DNA from: UBA2093 sp049454855
GTDB lineage: Bacteria > Actinomycetota > Acidimicrobiia > Acidimicrobiales > Ilumatobacteraceae
Direction of reading: 5' to 3'
Assembly (NCBI GenBank): GCA_049454855.1
Contig: JBMUAQ010000027.1
Span: forward strand, 1-21,450
DNA length: 21,450 bases
Shown: positions 13,310-20,118 of the stretch, piece after piece
Position numbering within the stretch: position 1 is the first letter of the stretch
Layout of the letters: every line of letters starts with the position of its first letter
Made by a program: the position numbers and the translations under genes
Notes under the pieces: model-generated
What the model saw: only the letters and a program-made list of their open reading frames with translations
Database searches by the model: none
What the model was told of the DNA's origin: nothing

Positions 13310-14242
13310 TCACGAGACCAGGACGTCGACCGTGAGTGCCAGGAACACGAGGGACAGGTACGAGATGGAGAACGAGAACAGCCGCATGGAGGCCGAGGCG
13401 GAGGGAGTCCGACCTAGTGCGATTGTGCCCCCCAGGAACAGGGCCCCGAGCATCACGGACGTGGCCGAATAGACCCATCCAAGCCCGGCCACCGGGATGA
13501 GGGCCAGCGATGCTGCCACCGTGGCGGCGCAGTAGACGACCATCGCCCGCACGACCCTGGCCTCGGTCTCGACCACGGGCAGCATGGGGACCCCGGCCGC
13601 CTTGTAGTCGTCGGAGTGCCTGATGGCGAGGGCCCAGAAATGGGGCGGGGTCCAGAGGAAGATCACGAGGAACAGGATCCAGGGCTCCCACGCGAGCGAC
13701 CCGGTGACTGCGGCCCAGCCCACCAGCACCGGGGCAGCGCCAGCGGCACCCCCAATCACGATGTTCTGCTTGCTGGAGCGCTTCAGCCAGATGCTGTAGA
13801 CGAACACGTAGAACAACGTGGCCGACAGGCACAGGACCGCCGCCAGCAGGTTCGCACCGGCCCACAGCACGGCGAACGAGACCGCCTCCAGGAACACTGC
13901 GAACACGAGCGCGTTCCGAGGGGCGATCAGACCGGTCACGAGCGGCCGGTTCTTCGTGCGCTCCATCATTCCGTCGATGTCACGGTCGATGTACATGTTG
14001 ATGGCGTTCGCTCCGCCGGCGCCGAGGGTGCCCCCGACCAGCGTCCAGAGGATCAAGGTGGCGGAGGGCCATCCCTTCTCGGCCAGCACCATGGTGGGCA
14101 CGGTGGTGATGAGCAGGAGCTCCACCACGCGGAGCTTCATGAGCGCGACGTACCCGCCGAGCACCGTCCGCGGGGTGCGCACCGAGTTGTGGCCACCGGG
14201 CGCCATGCGCGACGGAACAACGGGGCGGACGCGCAGTGACAC
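13310..14242 (-). CDS. ctaB: Protoheme IX farnesyltransferase (heme O synthase)
   Basis: Membrane UbiA-family prenyltransferase that adds a farnesyl group to heme b, giving heme O, the precursor of heme a used by the caa3 oxidase. The 310-residue protein has the first Asp-rich motif NAINMYIDRDIDGMMERTKN (about 80-99, N-x3-D-x3-D type), followed by RPLVTG. A second conserved block is WTPPHFWALAIRHSDDYKAAGVPMLP (about 204-229), also diagnostic of CtaB/COX10. About nine spans are visible. GTG 14242 follows a TACGAT box by eight bases. ctaA (heme A synthase), which should complete the pathway, is not in the window. The gene lies just upstream of the oxidase operon on the same strand, separated by 180 bases and its own promoter signals. 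Confidence 0.96.
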   Translation of the reverse strand: MSLRVRPVVPSRMAPGGHNSVRTPRTVLGGYVALMKLRVVELLLITTVPTMVLAEKGWPSATLILWTLVGGTLGAGGANAINMYIDRDIDGMMERTKNRPLVTGLIAPRNALVFAVFLEAVSFAVLWAGANLLAAVLCLSATLFYVFVYSIWLKRSSKQNIVIGGAAGAAPVLVGWAAVTGSLAWEPWILFLVIFLWTPPHFWALAIRHSDDYKAAGVPMLPVVETEARVVRAMVVYCAATVAASLALIPVAGLGWVYSATSVMLGALFLGGTIALGRTPSASASMRLFSFSISYLSLVFLALTVDVLVS

Positions 14243-14250
14243 GGCGGCTC

Positions 14251-14280
14251 ATCGTACGGCCGGTGTGCGGGCGGGCCCAA
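14251..14280 (-). promoter_or_regulatory. Putative ctaB promoter (TTGGGC - 18 bp - TACGAT)
   Basis: On the minus strand TTGGGC (14280-14275) and TACGAT (14256-14251) are separated by 18 bases, and TACGAT ends eight bases before GTG 14242. The layout suggests a leaderless ctaB mRNA. Confidence 0.5.
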
Positions 14281-14348
14281 TCGCCAGCACAATGTTCTGC
14301 GTGATTCCCGCCTCATCGCGGCCCCCCGCGGGCACCCGTGCCTCGGTG

Positions 14349-14645
14349 ATGCCGGACGAGGCCGTGCGCACCGGCACGGACGAGAGCGTGGAGCCTGATG
14401 TGCCGTGGGTGGTGATCGTGTGGAACGACCCCATCAACCTCATGTCGTACGTCACCCTCGTGCTGCAGAAGCTTTTCGGCTACTCACTGGAGCGGGCCAC
14501 GCAGCTGATGCTGGACGTGCACGAGAAGGGTCGCGCCGTCGTCAGCTCGGGTGACCGCGAGAAGGCGGAGATGGATGTGTTCCGGCTGCACGAACACGGT
14601 CTCTGGGCAACGATGGAGAAGGACGGGGCGGGCGGGGACCGATGA
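14349..14645 (+). CDS. clpS: ATP-dependent Clp protease adaptor ClpS
   Basis: Cytosolic adaptor that binds N-degron substrates and delivers them to the ClpC/ClpA-ClpP protease. From ATG 14349 the product is 98 residues. The core PWVVIVWNDPINLMSYVTLV (19-38) contains Asn26-Asp27, which contact the substrate alpha-amine. QKLFGYS and the helix MLDVHEKGRAVV follow, with His58 at the substrate pocket. SGDREKAEMDVFRLHEHGLWATME closes the domain. ATG 14292 is an in-frame alternative that adds 19 residues of low-complexity N-terminus; neither start has a clear ribosome binding site. The stop overlaps the DUF2017 start as ATGA. It is divergent from ctaB. Confidence 0.94.
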   Translation: MPDEAVRTGTDESVEPDVPWVVIVWNDPINLMSYVTLVLQKLFGYSLERATQLMLDVHEKGRAVVSSGDREKAEMDVFRLHEHGLWATMEKDGAGGDR

Positions 14646-15136
14646 CCCGCAGACGACGACGGGGGCCGGTGGTTGCGAACGACGACGGCACGTTCGCGCT
14701 CGTGCTCGAGGACCAGGAGCGCGACGTGCTGCGCACGTTCGTGGCGCAGTTCCGCGACCTCGTTGCGGGCGACCGCGACGACCCCCGCACCAGACGTCTC
14801 TTCCCCACGGCATACACCGGCGACGCGGAGGCGAACGAGGAGTACCACCGCTTCATGGACGACGAGCTGGTGGCGGCGCGCATCGCCATGGTCGACAAGG
14901 TCGAGTCCGTACTGGACGACGGGGCCCGGCTCTCGGACGACGAGCTGGGGTCGCTGATGGTCACCGTGAACGGGCTGCGTCTCGTGCTCGGGACCCTGCT
15001 CGGGGTCGACCACGACGAGTGGGAGCCGGTCTTCGACGAGGACGACGACGAGGACCCCCGGACCTCCCAGTGGCACCTCTACAACTGGCTCGGATGGCTG
15101 CTCGAGTGGATCGTGGAGGCACGCAGGCCCCTCTGA
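14642..15136 (+). CDS. DUF2017 family protein
   Basis: A 164-residue soluble, acidic protein that I place in the DUF2017 family, regularly found directly after clpS in actinobacteria. Visible features are a basic start (MTRRRRRGP), then LVLEDQERDVLRTFVAQFRD (about 21-40), RRLFPTAY followed by EEYHRFMDDEL, a conserved GLRLVLGTLLGV near 111-122, an Asp/Glu run (EDDDEDP) and the final YNWLGWLLEWIVEA (about 146-159). No catalytic motif is evident. ATG 14642 overlaps the clpS stop by four bases, so the two are translationally coupled. A role in Clp-dependent proteolysis is a guess from context only. Confidence 0.88.
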   Translation: MTRRRRRGPVVANDDGTFALVLEDQERDVLRTFVAQFRDLVAGDRDDPRTRRLFPTAYTGDAEANEEYHRFMDDELVAARIAMVDKVESVLDDGARLSDDELGSLMVTVNGLRLVLGTLLGVDHDEWEPVFDEDDDEDPRTSQWHLYNWLGWLLEWIVEARRPL

Positions 15137-15158
15137 GCGGTGCCCGGAGGGAAGCCGG

Positions 15159-15178
15159 CCCGGCGCAAACCCGCCGGG
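15159..15178 (+). terminator. Hairpin after the clpS-DUF2017 operon
   Basis: CCCGGCG and CGCCGGG form a perfect seven-pair stem with a six-base loop, 22 bases after the DUF2017 stop and just before the tRNA cluster. There is no T-run after it, so it would be a non-canonical (L-shaped or U-less) terminator. Confidence 0.4.
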
Positions 15179-15185
15179 GCGCCGA

Positions 15186-15191
15186 TAGTGT
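15186..15191 (+). promoter_or_regulatory. Putative -10 box of the tRNA cluster (TAGTGT)
   Basis: TAGTGT fits TANNNT and ends 28 bases before tRNA-Glu, so the primary transcript would carry a leader of about 20 bases removed by RNase P. No -35 consensus is seen; the preceding hairpin overlaps that zone. Confidence 0.4.
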
Positions 15192-15219
15192 CGTGTTGCT
15201 CTCAGCAGGAGTCGCCCAA

Positions 15220-15295
15220 GCCCCCATCGTCTAGTGGCCTAGGACACCACCCTTTCAAGGTGGCGGCACGGGTTCGAATCCCGTTGGGGGTGCCA
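15220..15295 (+). tRNA. tRNA-Glu (anticodon UUC)
   Basis: A 76-base cloverleaf with encoded CCA. The acceptor stem is GCCCCCA/TGGGGGT, with a G-U first pair. The anticodon stem CCACC/GGTGG encloses CTTTCAA with anticodon TTC. The T arm is ACGGG-TTCGAAT-CCCGT, and the discriminator base is G. Confidence 0.97.
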
Positions 15296-15317
15296 AGACC
15301 TTGTGGTCATACCACCT

Positions 15318-15394
15318 GGTCCCGTGGTGAAGTTGGAGTTCACGCCGGCCTGTCAAGCCGGAGGTCGCGGGTTCGAGTCCCGTCGGGACCGCCA
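15318..15394 (+). tRNA. tRNA-Asp (anticodon GUC)
   Basis: A 77-base cloverleaf with encoded CCA. The acceptor stem is GGTCCCG/CGGGACC. The anticodon stem CCGGC/GCCGG encloses CTGTCAA (anticodon GTC). The T loop is TTCGAGT and the discriminator is G, as expected for Asp. It follows tRNA-Glu by 22 bases. Confidence 0.97.
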
Positions 15395-15419
15395 GACGGC
15401 GGACACGTCGTCTGTTCGG

Positions 15420-15437
15420 CGGTGCGGCAACGCACCG
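15420..15437 (+). other. Stem-loop with GCAA tetraloop in the tRNA-Asp/tRNA-Phe spacer
   Basis: CGGTGCG and CGCACCG form a perfect seven-pair stem closed by GCAA, a GNRA-type tetraloop, eight bases before tRNA-Phe. It is probably a processing or folding element of the polycistronic tRNA precursor. Confidence 0.5.
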
Positions 15438-15445
15438 GTGAACAC

Positions 15446-15521
15446 GGTCGAGTAGCTCAGTTGGCAGAGCACACGCCTGAAAAGCGTGGGGTCACCGGAT
15501 CGACGCCGGTCTCGACCACCA
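15446..15521 (+). tRNA. tRNA-Phe (anticodon GAA)
   Basis: A 76-base cloverleaf with encoded CCA. The acceptor stem is GGTCGAG/CTCGACC with discriminator A. The anticodon stem CACGC/GCGTG encloses CTGAAAA (anticodon GAA). The T loop reads ATCGACG, with A in place of the usual T at position 54. The gene converges on the thioesterase gene with 21 bases between. Confidence 0.96.
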
Positions 15522-15542
15522 TCTGCGTGCTGACGCCCCGCA

Positions 15543-16361
15543 TCACTTGCGGTCGTTCAGACGGACCAGCGTCTCCTGCGCCACGGTCGCCACGTGCGTG
15601 CCGTCCTCGGCAAACACCCACCCCACCGCGAGTCCGCGGCCGTTGCCGTACCCGTGACAGTTCATCTCGAACAGGTGCCACTTGGTCATGTCCACGTCAC
15701 GGTGGAACCAGATTGTGTGGTCGAGACTCGCGGAGAAGAACGCGTTCTCCTCGTTCCATCTCTCGCGCAGGCCCGGCACGGCGTTGATCACGGCACCTGT
15801 CGGCAGGTCATCCGACAGGTACGCCAGCGCGCAGCGGTTCAGAAGCTGGTCGCCGCCGAAGTTCTCGACGGTGCGGTACCACGACATCAACTGACCCGAA
15901 CCGTCGCGGCGGCCGAACTTCTTCGTGCGGTCGACGTCTTTCTGCTCGAACGCACTCATCCACGTCTCCGCCTCGGTGTCGATGTCCGCGGGCTTCGGCA
16001 CCCCCTCCGGCAGCGACATCGTCGGGTGTTCCACAGTGTTCTCGCGCACCTGGAAACTCGCCTCCAGGTTGAGGATCGCACCCACCGACTGGCGCGACAC
16101 CACACGACGGGTGGCGAAACTGCGGCCGTTGCGGATGCGGTCCACCTCGTAGCGCACCGTCTCGCTGTTGTCGCCGCGGCGGATGAAGTACGCGCGCACG
16201 GAGTGCGGGACGAACCCCCCATCGACAGTGCGGGCTGCGGCCACGAGGGCCTGCGCCACGATGTGACCGCCGTAGAGGCCACCCCACGGGTAGGGATGAC
16301 CGCGGCCGACGAACGTGTCGGCGCCGTGACCCTCGAGCGCGAGAAGGTCCTCGAGGCTCAC
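15543..16361 (-). CDS. Acyl-CoA thioesterase II (TesB-type double hotdog)
   Basis: Hydrolyses acyl-CoA to free acid and CoA in the cytosol; the acyl preference is not readable. The 272-residue protein shows the tandem hotdog layout. The first half has PWGGLYGGHIVAQAL (25-39) and VRAYFIRRGD (55-64, where the 'F(L/I)RPGD' motif is usual). The second half has FFSASLDHTIWFHR (208-221) with catalytic Asp214, and NGRGLAVG plus VATVAQETLVR with Gln262. In E. coli TesB the triad is Asp204-Thr228-Gln278; here the Thr position aligns with His236 (NCHGYGNGRG), a variant that may define a subclade. The start is GTG 16361, overlapping the lipoprotein stop (GTGA), so it is probably translationally coupled. 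Confidence 0.92.
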   Translation of the reverse strand: MSLEDLLALEGHGADTFVGRGHPYPWGGLYGGHIVAQALVAAARTVDGGFVPHSVRAYFIRRGDNSETVRYEVDRIRNGRSFATRRVVSRQSVGAILNLEASFQVRENTVEHPTMSLPEGVPKPADIDTEAETWMSAFEQKDVDRTKKFGRRDGSGQLMSWYRTVENFGGDQLLNRCALAYLSDDLPTGAVINAVPGLRERWNEENAFFSASLDHTIWFHRDVDMTKWHLFEMNCHGYGNGRGLAVGWVFAEDGTHVATVAQETLVRLNDRK

Positions 16362-16786
16362 TCAACCACCAGGGTCACGAGCACCTCGTCGGTGACGTGG
16401 CTCTCCACCTCGAACGTGCCGGCGACGTCGGCGGTGAACGTGATGGTGGCTGTCTCGTCAGCCTCGGTGTCGCCGGTGGAGAGGTCGTAGCCGTGGAGAT
16501 GGAACTCGTCGTCCTCGTCGGGGTTCGTGATCTCGAGGGTCACCGAGGACCCGAGCGCGATCCGCTCCACCCTGCCCGGGTCATCATCGACGCCCACCGT
16601 CACCTCGATGACGACGCCGCCGACCTTCGGCTCCGGGGCGCTGTCCACCGGGCCGACGGACGTGTCGGGGGCAGACGTTTCGTCGGTCGCCACCGGCACG
16701 GATGTTCCGCTCACGTCGCTGCCACCGCCGCATGCGGCCAGGGCGACAAGAAGGAGGGCGGGAAGTGTCTTTCGCACGTTGTCCAT
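16358..16786 (-). CDS. Small lipoprotein with cupredoxin-like fold
   Basis: A probable membrane-anchored extracytoplasmic protein of 142 residues with no named family that I can assign securely. Residues 1-19 form a lipoprotein signal with lipobox LAAC (Cys19), followed by a Ser/Thr/Pro/Asp linker to about 53. The remaining roughly 90 residues look like a cupredoxin/EfeO-type beta domain: EVTVGVDDDPGRVERIALG, VTLEITNPDEDDEFHLHGYD (His96, His98), ITFTADVAGTFEVESH (His130) and a final VLVTLVVE strand. The usual Cys and Met of a type-1 copper site are absent, so ordinary blue-copper chemistry is unlikely. ATG 16786 lies 32 bases after pyrE. Its stop overlaps the thioesterase start. Why it sits between pyrE and a thioesterase is unclear. 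Confidence 0.85.
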   Translation of the reverse strand: MDNVRKTLPALLLVALAACGGGSDVSGTSVPVATDETSAPDTSVGPVDSAPEPKVGGVVIEVTVGVDDDPGRVERIALGSSVTLEITNPDEDDEFHLHGYDLSTGDTEADETATITFTADVAGTFEVESHVTDEVLVTLVVE

Positions 16787-16793
16787 CCTGCCA

Positions 16794-16810
16794 CCGCGCA
16801 CGGCGCGCGG
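16794..16810 (-). terminator. GC hairpin between pyrE and the lipoprotein gene
   Basis: CCGCGC and GCGCGG form a six-pair stem with a five-base loop directly after the pyrE stop and eight bases before the lipoprotein ATG. With no T-run it could be a weak terminator/attenuator, or it could limit translation initiation of the lipoprotein gene. Confidence 0.3.
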
Positions 16811-16818
16811 CCGAGGCG

Positions 16819-17412
16819 TCAGCTGCCGAACTCGAAACCGAGGTCGGGTGCGGTCAGCAGGGGTGCGTATGCGATGCCGGCATCGGCGGCCATCTGTGCA
16901 CACGTTCCGCCACGGTCGACGATGACGGTGATGAGCACGACTTCGGCACCGAATGCCCGCACGGCATCGACTGCCTCGAAGATCGAGGTACCGCGCGTCA
17001 CAGTGTCCTCGGTGATCACCACCCTGTCGCCGGGTTGCAGGGCACCGGCGATGCGACCCGTGACTCCGTGGTCCTTGGCCTCCTTGCGCACACTGAAGCT
17101 GCGCAGGTTCACGCCGCGCGTTGCGGCGACCGCGGCGATGCCGAAGGCAACCGGGTCGGCGCCCATGGTGAGCCCGCCGATTGCATCGGCATCGGCGGGG
17201 ATCACCTGCAGCGCGGCCTGAGCCACCAGCACGATGCCGTCGGGACGGCACGCCGTCTGCTTGGTGTCGAGGAACCACGTGCTCTTCCGGCCAGATTTCA
17301 GGGTGAAATCGCCGGTCTTCAGCGAATGCGCGAACACATGGTCGCGAAGCGCCGCGCGCACGGGGTCGAGTCCGGGCAGTCCGGCCGGTGTGTGCGGGTG
17401 TTCGGCGGGCAT
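16819..17412 (-). CDS. pyrE: Orotate phosphoribosyltransferase
   Basis: Cytosolic enzyme of UMP synthesis that joins orotate and PRPP to give orotidine 5'-phosphate. The 197-residue protein has the type I PRTase layout: FTLKSGRKSTWFLDTK (36-51), GGLTMGADPVAFG (79-91), the flexible catalytic loop RKEAKDHG (109-116) and the PRPP-binding loop VVITEDTVTRGTS (131-143), whose paired acidic residues are Glu135-Asp136. DRGG (166-169) lies in the C-terminal part. ATG 17412 is preceded at seven bases by TAGGGT, so it can be transcribed from its own leaderless promoter even though it lies only 41 bases after purB. It links the purine genes purA-purB with pyrimidine synthesis. Confidence 0.95.
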   Translation of the reverse strand: MPAEHPHTPAGLPGLDPVRAALRDHVFAHSLKTGDFTLKSGRKSTWFLDTKQTACRPDGIVLVAQAALQVIPADADAIGGLTMGADPVAFGIAAVAATRGVNLRSFSVRKEAKDHGVTGRIAGALQPGDRVVITEDTVTRGTSIFEAVDAVRAFGAEVVLITVIVDRGGTCAQMAADAGIAYAPLLTAPDLGFEFGS

Positions 17413-17419
17413 CGACTGA

Positions 17420-17425
17420 ACCCTA
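17420..17425 (-). promoter_or_regulatory. Putative -10 box of pyrE (TAGGGT)
   Basis: TAGGGT on the minus strand lies in the 41-base purB-pyrE gap, and seven bases separate it from the pyrE ATG. This is typical leaderless geometry. No -35 consensus is visible. Confidence 0.5.
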
Positions 17426-17453
17426 CAAGTTCGCGTCGGTACGGCCCGCGCCG

Positions 17454-18761
17454 CTACAGCGCGATGCCGTCGAGTTCCCGGACACCGCGAGATGCGTGCT
17501 GCAGCACCCTTGCGAGGTCGAACGCAGCATCAAGACGGTCGGGGGTCAGCGTCACCCTGTCGTCGGCCGCGAGAACGTCACGGAACGCACGACCCTCGGC
17601 GATCGACGTCGCCGCGCACGCCTGGACCACCCTGTATGCATCGTCGCGCGTCATGCCGTTCTCCACGAGGGCCAGCAGCACCGACTGCGAGAACACCACC
17701 CCGTGCAGCATCCCGAGGTTCGCCGACATGCGTGCGGTGTCGACCTCGAGGTTCGCCACAAGGTTGCGCATGCGGCGCGTCATGTAGAGCACGAGGTGCG
17801 TGGAGTCGGGAAGCACGATTCGTTCGGCGGATGAATGAGAGATGTCGCGCTCGTGCCACAGCGGAACGTCCTGCAGGCCCACCTGAAGGTTGCCGCGCAG
17901 AACGCGCGACAGACCCGAGATCGTCTCCGCCGAGATCGGGTTGCGCTTGTGGGGCATTGCGCTGCTGCCCTTCTGGCCCTTTGCGAACCCCTCCCGCACC
18001 TCTCCGACCTCTGTGCGCTGGAGGTGTCGCAGTTCCACCGCGATCATCTCGAGGGTGGTGCCTGCGCTCGCGCAGGCCCACAGGTACTCGGCGTGGCGGT
18101 CTCGCGCCACCACCTGGGTGGCGGGCACCGGCTGCAGGCCGAGACGCTCCGCCACCCGGGCCTCCACGGCGGGAGGGATGTTCGAGAACGTGCCGACGGC
18201 ACCCGACAGCTTGCACACGGCCACGGCCTCGCGTGCCGTGCGCATGCGTGCCCGGTCGCGGTCCACCTGCAGTGCCCACAGTGCCACCTTCGCCCCGAAC
18301 GTGGTGGGCTCGGCGTGGATGCCGTGCGTGCGGCCGATCATCGCGGTGTCCGTGTGCTCACGCGCGGTGTCGACCAGCGTGCGCAGCAGTTCGGTCTGCG
18401 CGGAGATCACCATGTCGGCCGCATCACGAAGTGCCCAGCACTGTGCGGTGTCGACCACGTCGGTGCTGGTGAGGCCGTAGTGCACCCACGACGCTGCCGG
18501 CACACCCATCCTCTGCTGGGCAACATCCACGAACGCGGCCACATCATGGTTTGTGACCGCCTCGCGCTCCTCCACCTCGGCCACGAATGCGGCGTCGACA
18601 ACCGGGGCCGCTGCACGGCAGGCCGCGGCATCTGCTGCCGGCACCGCACCCTCGGCTGCCATGGCCTCCACGACGAGCAGCTCCACCTCGAGCCACCTGC
18701 TCATCTTCGACTGTTCGCTGAACAGCACCTCCACCTCGGGAACCGAGTAACGCGGGATCAT
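17454..18761 (-). CDS. purB: Adenylosuccinate lyase
   Basis: Cytosolic homotetrameric enzyme that removes fumarate from SAICAR and from adenylosuccinate in purine synthesis. The 435-residue protein has normal length. The fumarase/aspartase superfamily blocks are present: TNHDVAAF (70-77), HYGLTSTDVVD (94-104), the catalytic-acid block GRTHGIHAEP (143-152) and the superfamily signature GSSAMPHKRNP (265-275), which sits on the mobile catalytic-serine loop. VPLWHERDISHSS follows the signature, as in bacterial PurB. ATG 18761 shares one base with the purA stop (TGATG), so translation is coupled to purA, the enzyme that makes one of its two substrates. Confidence 0.97.
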   Translation of the reverse strand: MIPRYSVPEVEVLFSEQSKMSRWLEVELLVVEAMAAEGAVPAADAAACRAAAPVVDAAFVAEVEEREAVTNHDVAAFVDVAQQRMGVPAASWVHYGLTSTDVVDTAQCWALRDAADMVISAQTELLRTLVDTAREHTDTAMIGRTHGIHAEPTTFGAKVALWALQVDRDRARMRTAREAVAVCKLSGAVGTFSNIPPAVEARVAERLGLQPVPATQVVARDRHAEYLWACASAGTTLEMIAVELRHLQRTEVGEVREGFAKGQKGSSAMPHKRNPISAETISGLSRVLRGNLQVGLQDVPLWHERDISHSSAERIVLPDSTHLVLYMTRRMRNLVANLEVDTARMSANLGMLHGVVFSQSVLLALVENGMTRDDAYRVVQACAATSIAEGRAFRDVLAADDRVTLTPDRLDAAFDLARVLQHASRGVRELDGIAL

Positions 18762-20029
18762 CAGCGCACCACCATCGCATCACGTGCAGGCCCCGTGCCG
18801 ATGTACGTCACGGGCACCCCTGCTTCCTTCTCGATGATCGCAACGAGTGCGCGTGCCGACTCCGGCAGGTCGTCCCACCGCGAGATGCCGACGGTGCTGC
18901 ACTTCCATCCCGGCAGCGTCACGTACTCGGGAACAACCCCGCCGAGTCGCTCCACGGTGTCGGGATACTGGGTGATTCTCCTGCCTCCGACCGTGTAGCC
19001 GGTGCACACCTTCACCTCGTCGAAGGTGTCGAGCACGTCCAGTTTCGTGAGCGCGATCTCGGTGAGTGAGTTGAGGCGCGCCGCATGGCGCAGCATGACG
19101 GTGTCGCACCAGCCCGTGCGGCGGCGACGGCCGGTGACCGTGCCGAACTCCCGGCCGATCTCCACCAACCGTTCGCCGAGATCGTCGGTGAGCTCGCTGG
19201 GGAAGGGACCCATGCCCACGCGAGTCGTGTACGCCTTTGCGATGCCGATCACACGGTCGATGTGGCGCGGGCCGAGTCCGCTGCCCACCGACGCACCGCC
19301 CGCCACAGGGTTGGACGACGTCACGTACGGGTACGTGCCGTGGTCCACATCGAGGAACGTCGCTTGCGCGCCCTCGAGCAGGATCCGCCGGCCCGACTCG
19401 CGCGCCTCGTGCAGCAGGCTCACGGTGTCGGCAACGTACGGAACGAGGCGGGCACCGAGTTCCACGAACGTGTTCACCACGTCGTCGAGGTCGAACGAGT
19501 CGCCACCGATGTCGGCGAGCTCTCGCTGCGCTGCCTCACCGCGCTCACGCACCTTTGCGGCGAACGACGCGGCGTTCAGAACCTCACCCACGCGGATGCC
19601 GCTGCGACGCACCTTGTCGGCCATCGCCGGTCCGATTCCCTTGAGCGTGGTTCCGATGCGTGAGTCACCGCGGGCGGACTCCTGCGCGGCATCCATCGCC
19701 TGGTGCCACGGGAAGATCAGGTGAGCGAGACTGGACACACGCAACGACGACGTCGACACACCGCGGGACTCGAGGGAGTCCACCTCACGGAAGAGCGTGG
19801 GCAGGTCGACAACCACGCCGTTGCCGATCACCGGGGTGACCGAGCCGTACAGCACGCCGCTCGGCACCAGCTGGAGTGCGTACTTCTGGTCACCCACGAC
19901 CACCGTGTGGCCCGCGTTGTGGCCGCCCTGGTAGCGCACCACGAAGTCCTGTTCGGCAGCGAGGAGGTCGATGACCTTTGCCTTGCCCTCGTCACCCCAC
20001 TGGGTGCCGACAACCACGGTGACGGACAT
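18761..20029 (-). CDS. purA: Adenylosuccinate synthetase
   Basis: GTP-dependent cytosolic enzyme joining IMP and aspartate to give adenylosuccinate, the first committed step to AMP. The 422-residue protein has the normal layout: the P-loop QWGDEGKAK (10-18) with Asp13 and Lys16, YQGGHNAGHTVV (33-44) with catalytic His41, SRIGTTLKGIGP (about 123-134), LDVDHGTYPYVTSSNP, the nucleotide/aspartate loop TGRRRRTGWCD, and LTKLDVLD. The P-loop has Ala17 where the family nearly always has Gly (GDEGKGK). ATG 20029 has the strong Shine-Dalgarno AAAGGGGAG five bases upstream and a TAGAGT box 28 bases before the start. It heads a purA-purB-pyrE cluster and is divergent from the histidinol-dehydrogenase-family gene. 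Confidence 0.97.
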   Translation of the reverse strand: MSVTVVVGTQWGDEGKAKVIDLLAAEQDFVVRYQGGHNAGHTVVVGDQKYALQLVPSGVLYGSVTPVIGNGVVVDLPTLFREVDSLESRGVSTSSLRVSSLAHLIFPWHQAMDAAQESARGDSRIGTTLKGIGPAMADKVRRSGIRVGEVLNAASFAAKVRERGEAAQRELADIGGDSFDLDDVVNTFVELGARLVPYVADTVSLLHEARESGRRILLEGAQATFLDVDHGTYPYVTSSNPVAGGASVGSGLGPRHIDRVIGIAKAYTTRVGMGPFPSELTDDLGERLVEIGREFGTVTGRRRRTGWCDTVMLRHAARLNSLTEIALTKLDVLDTFDEVKVCTGYTVGGRRITQYPDTVERLGGVVPEYVTLPGWKCSTVGISRWDDLPESARALVAIIEKEAGVPVTYIGTGPARDAMVVR

Positions 20030-20034
20030 GCACG

Positions 20035-20063
20035 CTCCCCTTTCGGAACGTGACAGAACTCTA
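20035..20063 (-). promoter_or_regulatory. purA -10 box (TAGAGT) and Shine-Dalgarno (AAAGGGGAG)
   Basis: TAGAGT (20063-20058) would place the start of transcription near 20051, giving a leader of about 21 bases. The purine-rich AAAGGGGAG (20043-20035) sits five bases from ATG 20029. Unlike most promoters here, this one is leadered with a real ribosome binding site. Confidence 0.55.
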
Positions 20064-20082
20064 GCGGCGCGGGGAATCCACC

Positions 20083-20111
20083 GTGACCGGAAATGGCCCC
20101 GCCGATAGGTT
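20083..20111 (+). promoter_or_regulatory. Putative leaderless promoter (GTGACC - 17 bp - TAGGTT)
   Basis: GTGACC (20083-20088) and TAGGTT (20106-20111) are separated by 17 bases, and seven bases follow to ATG 20119. This is the best -35/-10 pair in the window and supports ATG 20119 over the upstream in-frame ATG at 20083, which overlaps the -35 element. Confidence 0.6.
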
Positions 20112-20118
20112 TCTTTGC

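Noticed and set aside
15220..15521. tRNA cluster as an integration site for a mobile element
   Set aside because: No integrase, no direct repeat of a tRNA 3' end and no foreign-looking genes are next to the cluster within the window.
16787..17278. A long minus-strand frame running through pyrE into the lipoprotein gene, suggesting a fusion
   Set aside because: The upstream part is an out-of-frame, Arg-rich shadow of pyrE; the lipoprotein signal beginning at ATG 16786 is a clear true N-terminus.
20083..20118. Upstream ATG 20083 for the HisD-like gene
   Set aside because: It overlaps the best -35 element, and the twelve extra residues are not HisD-like.
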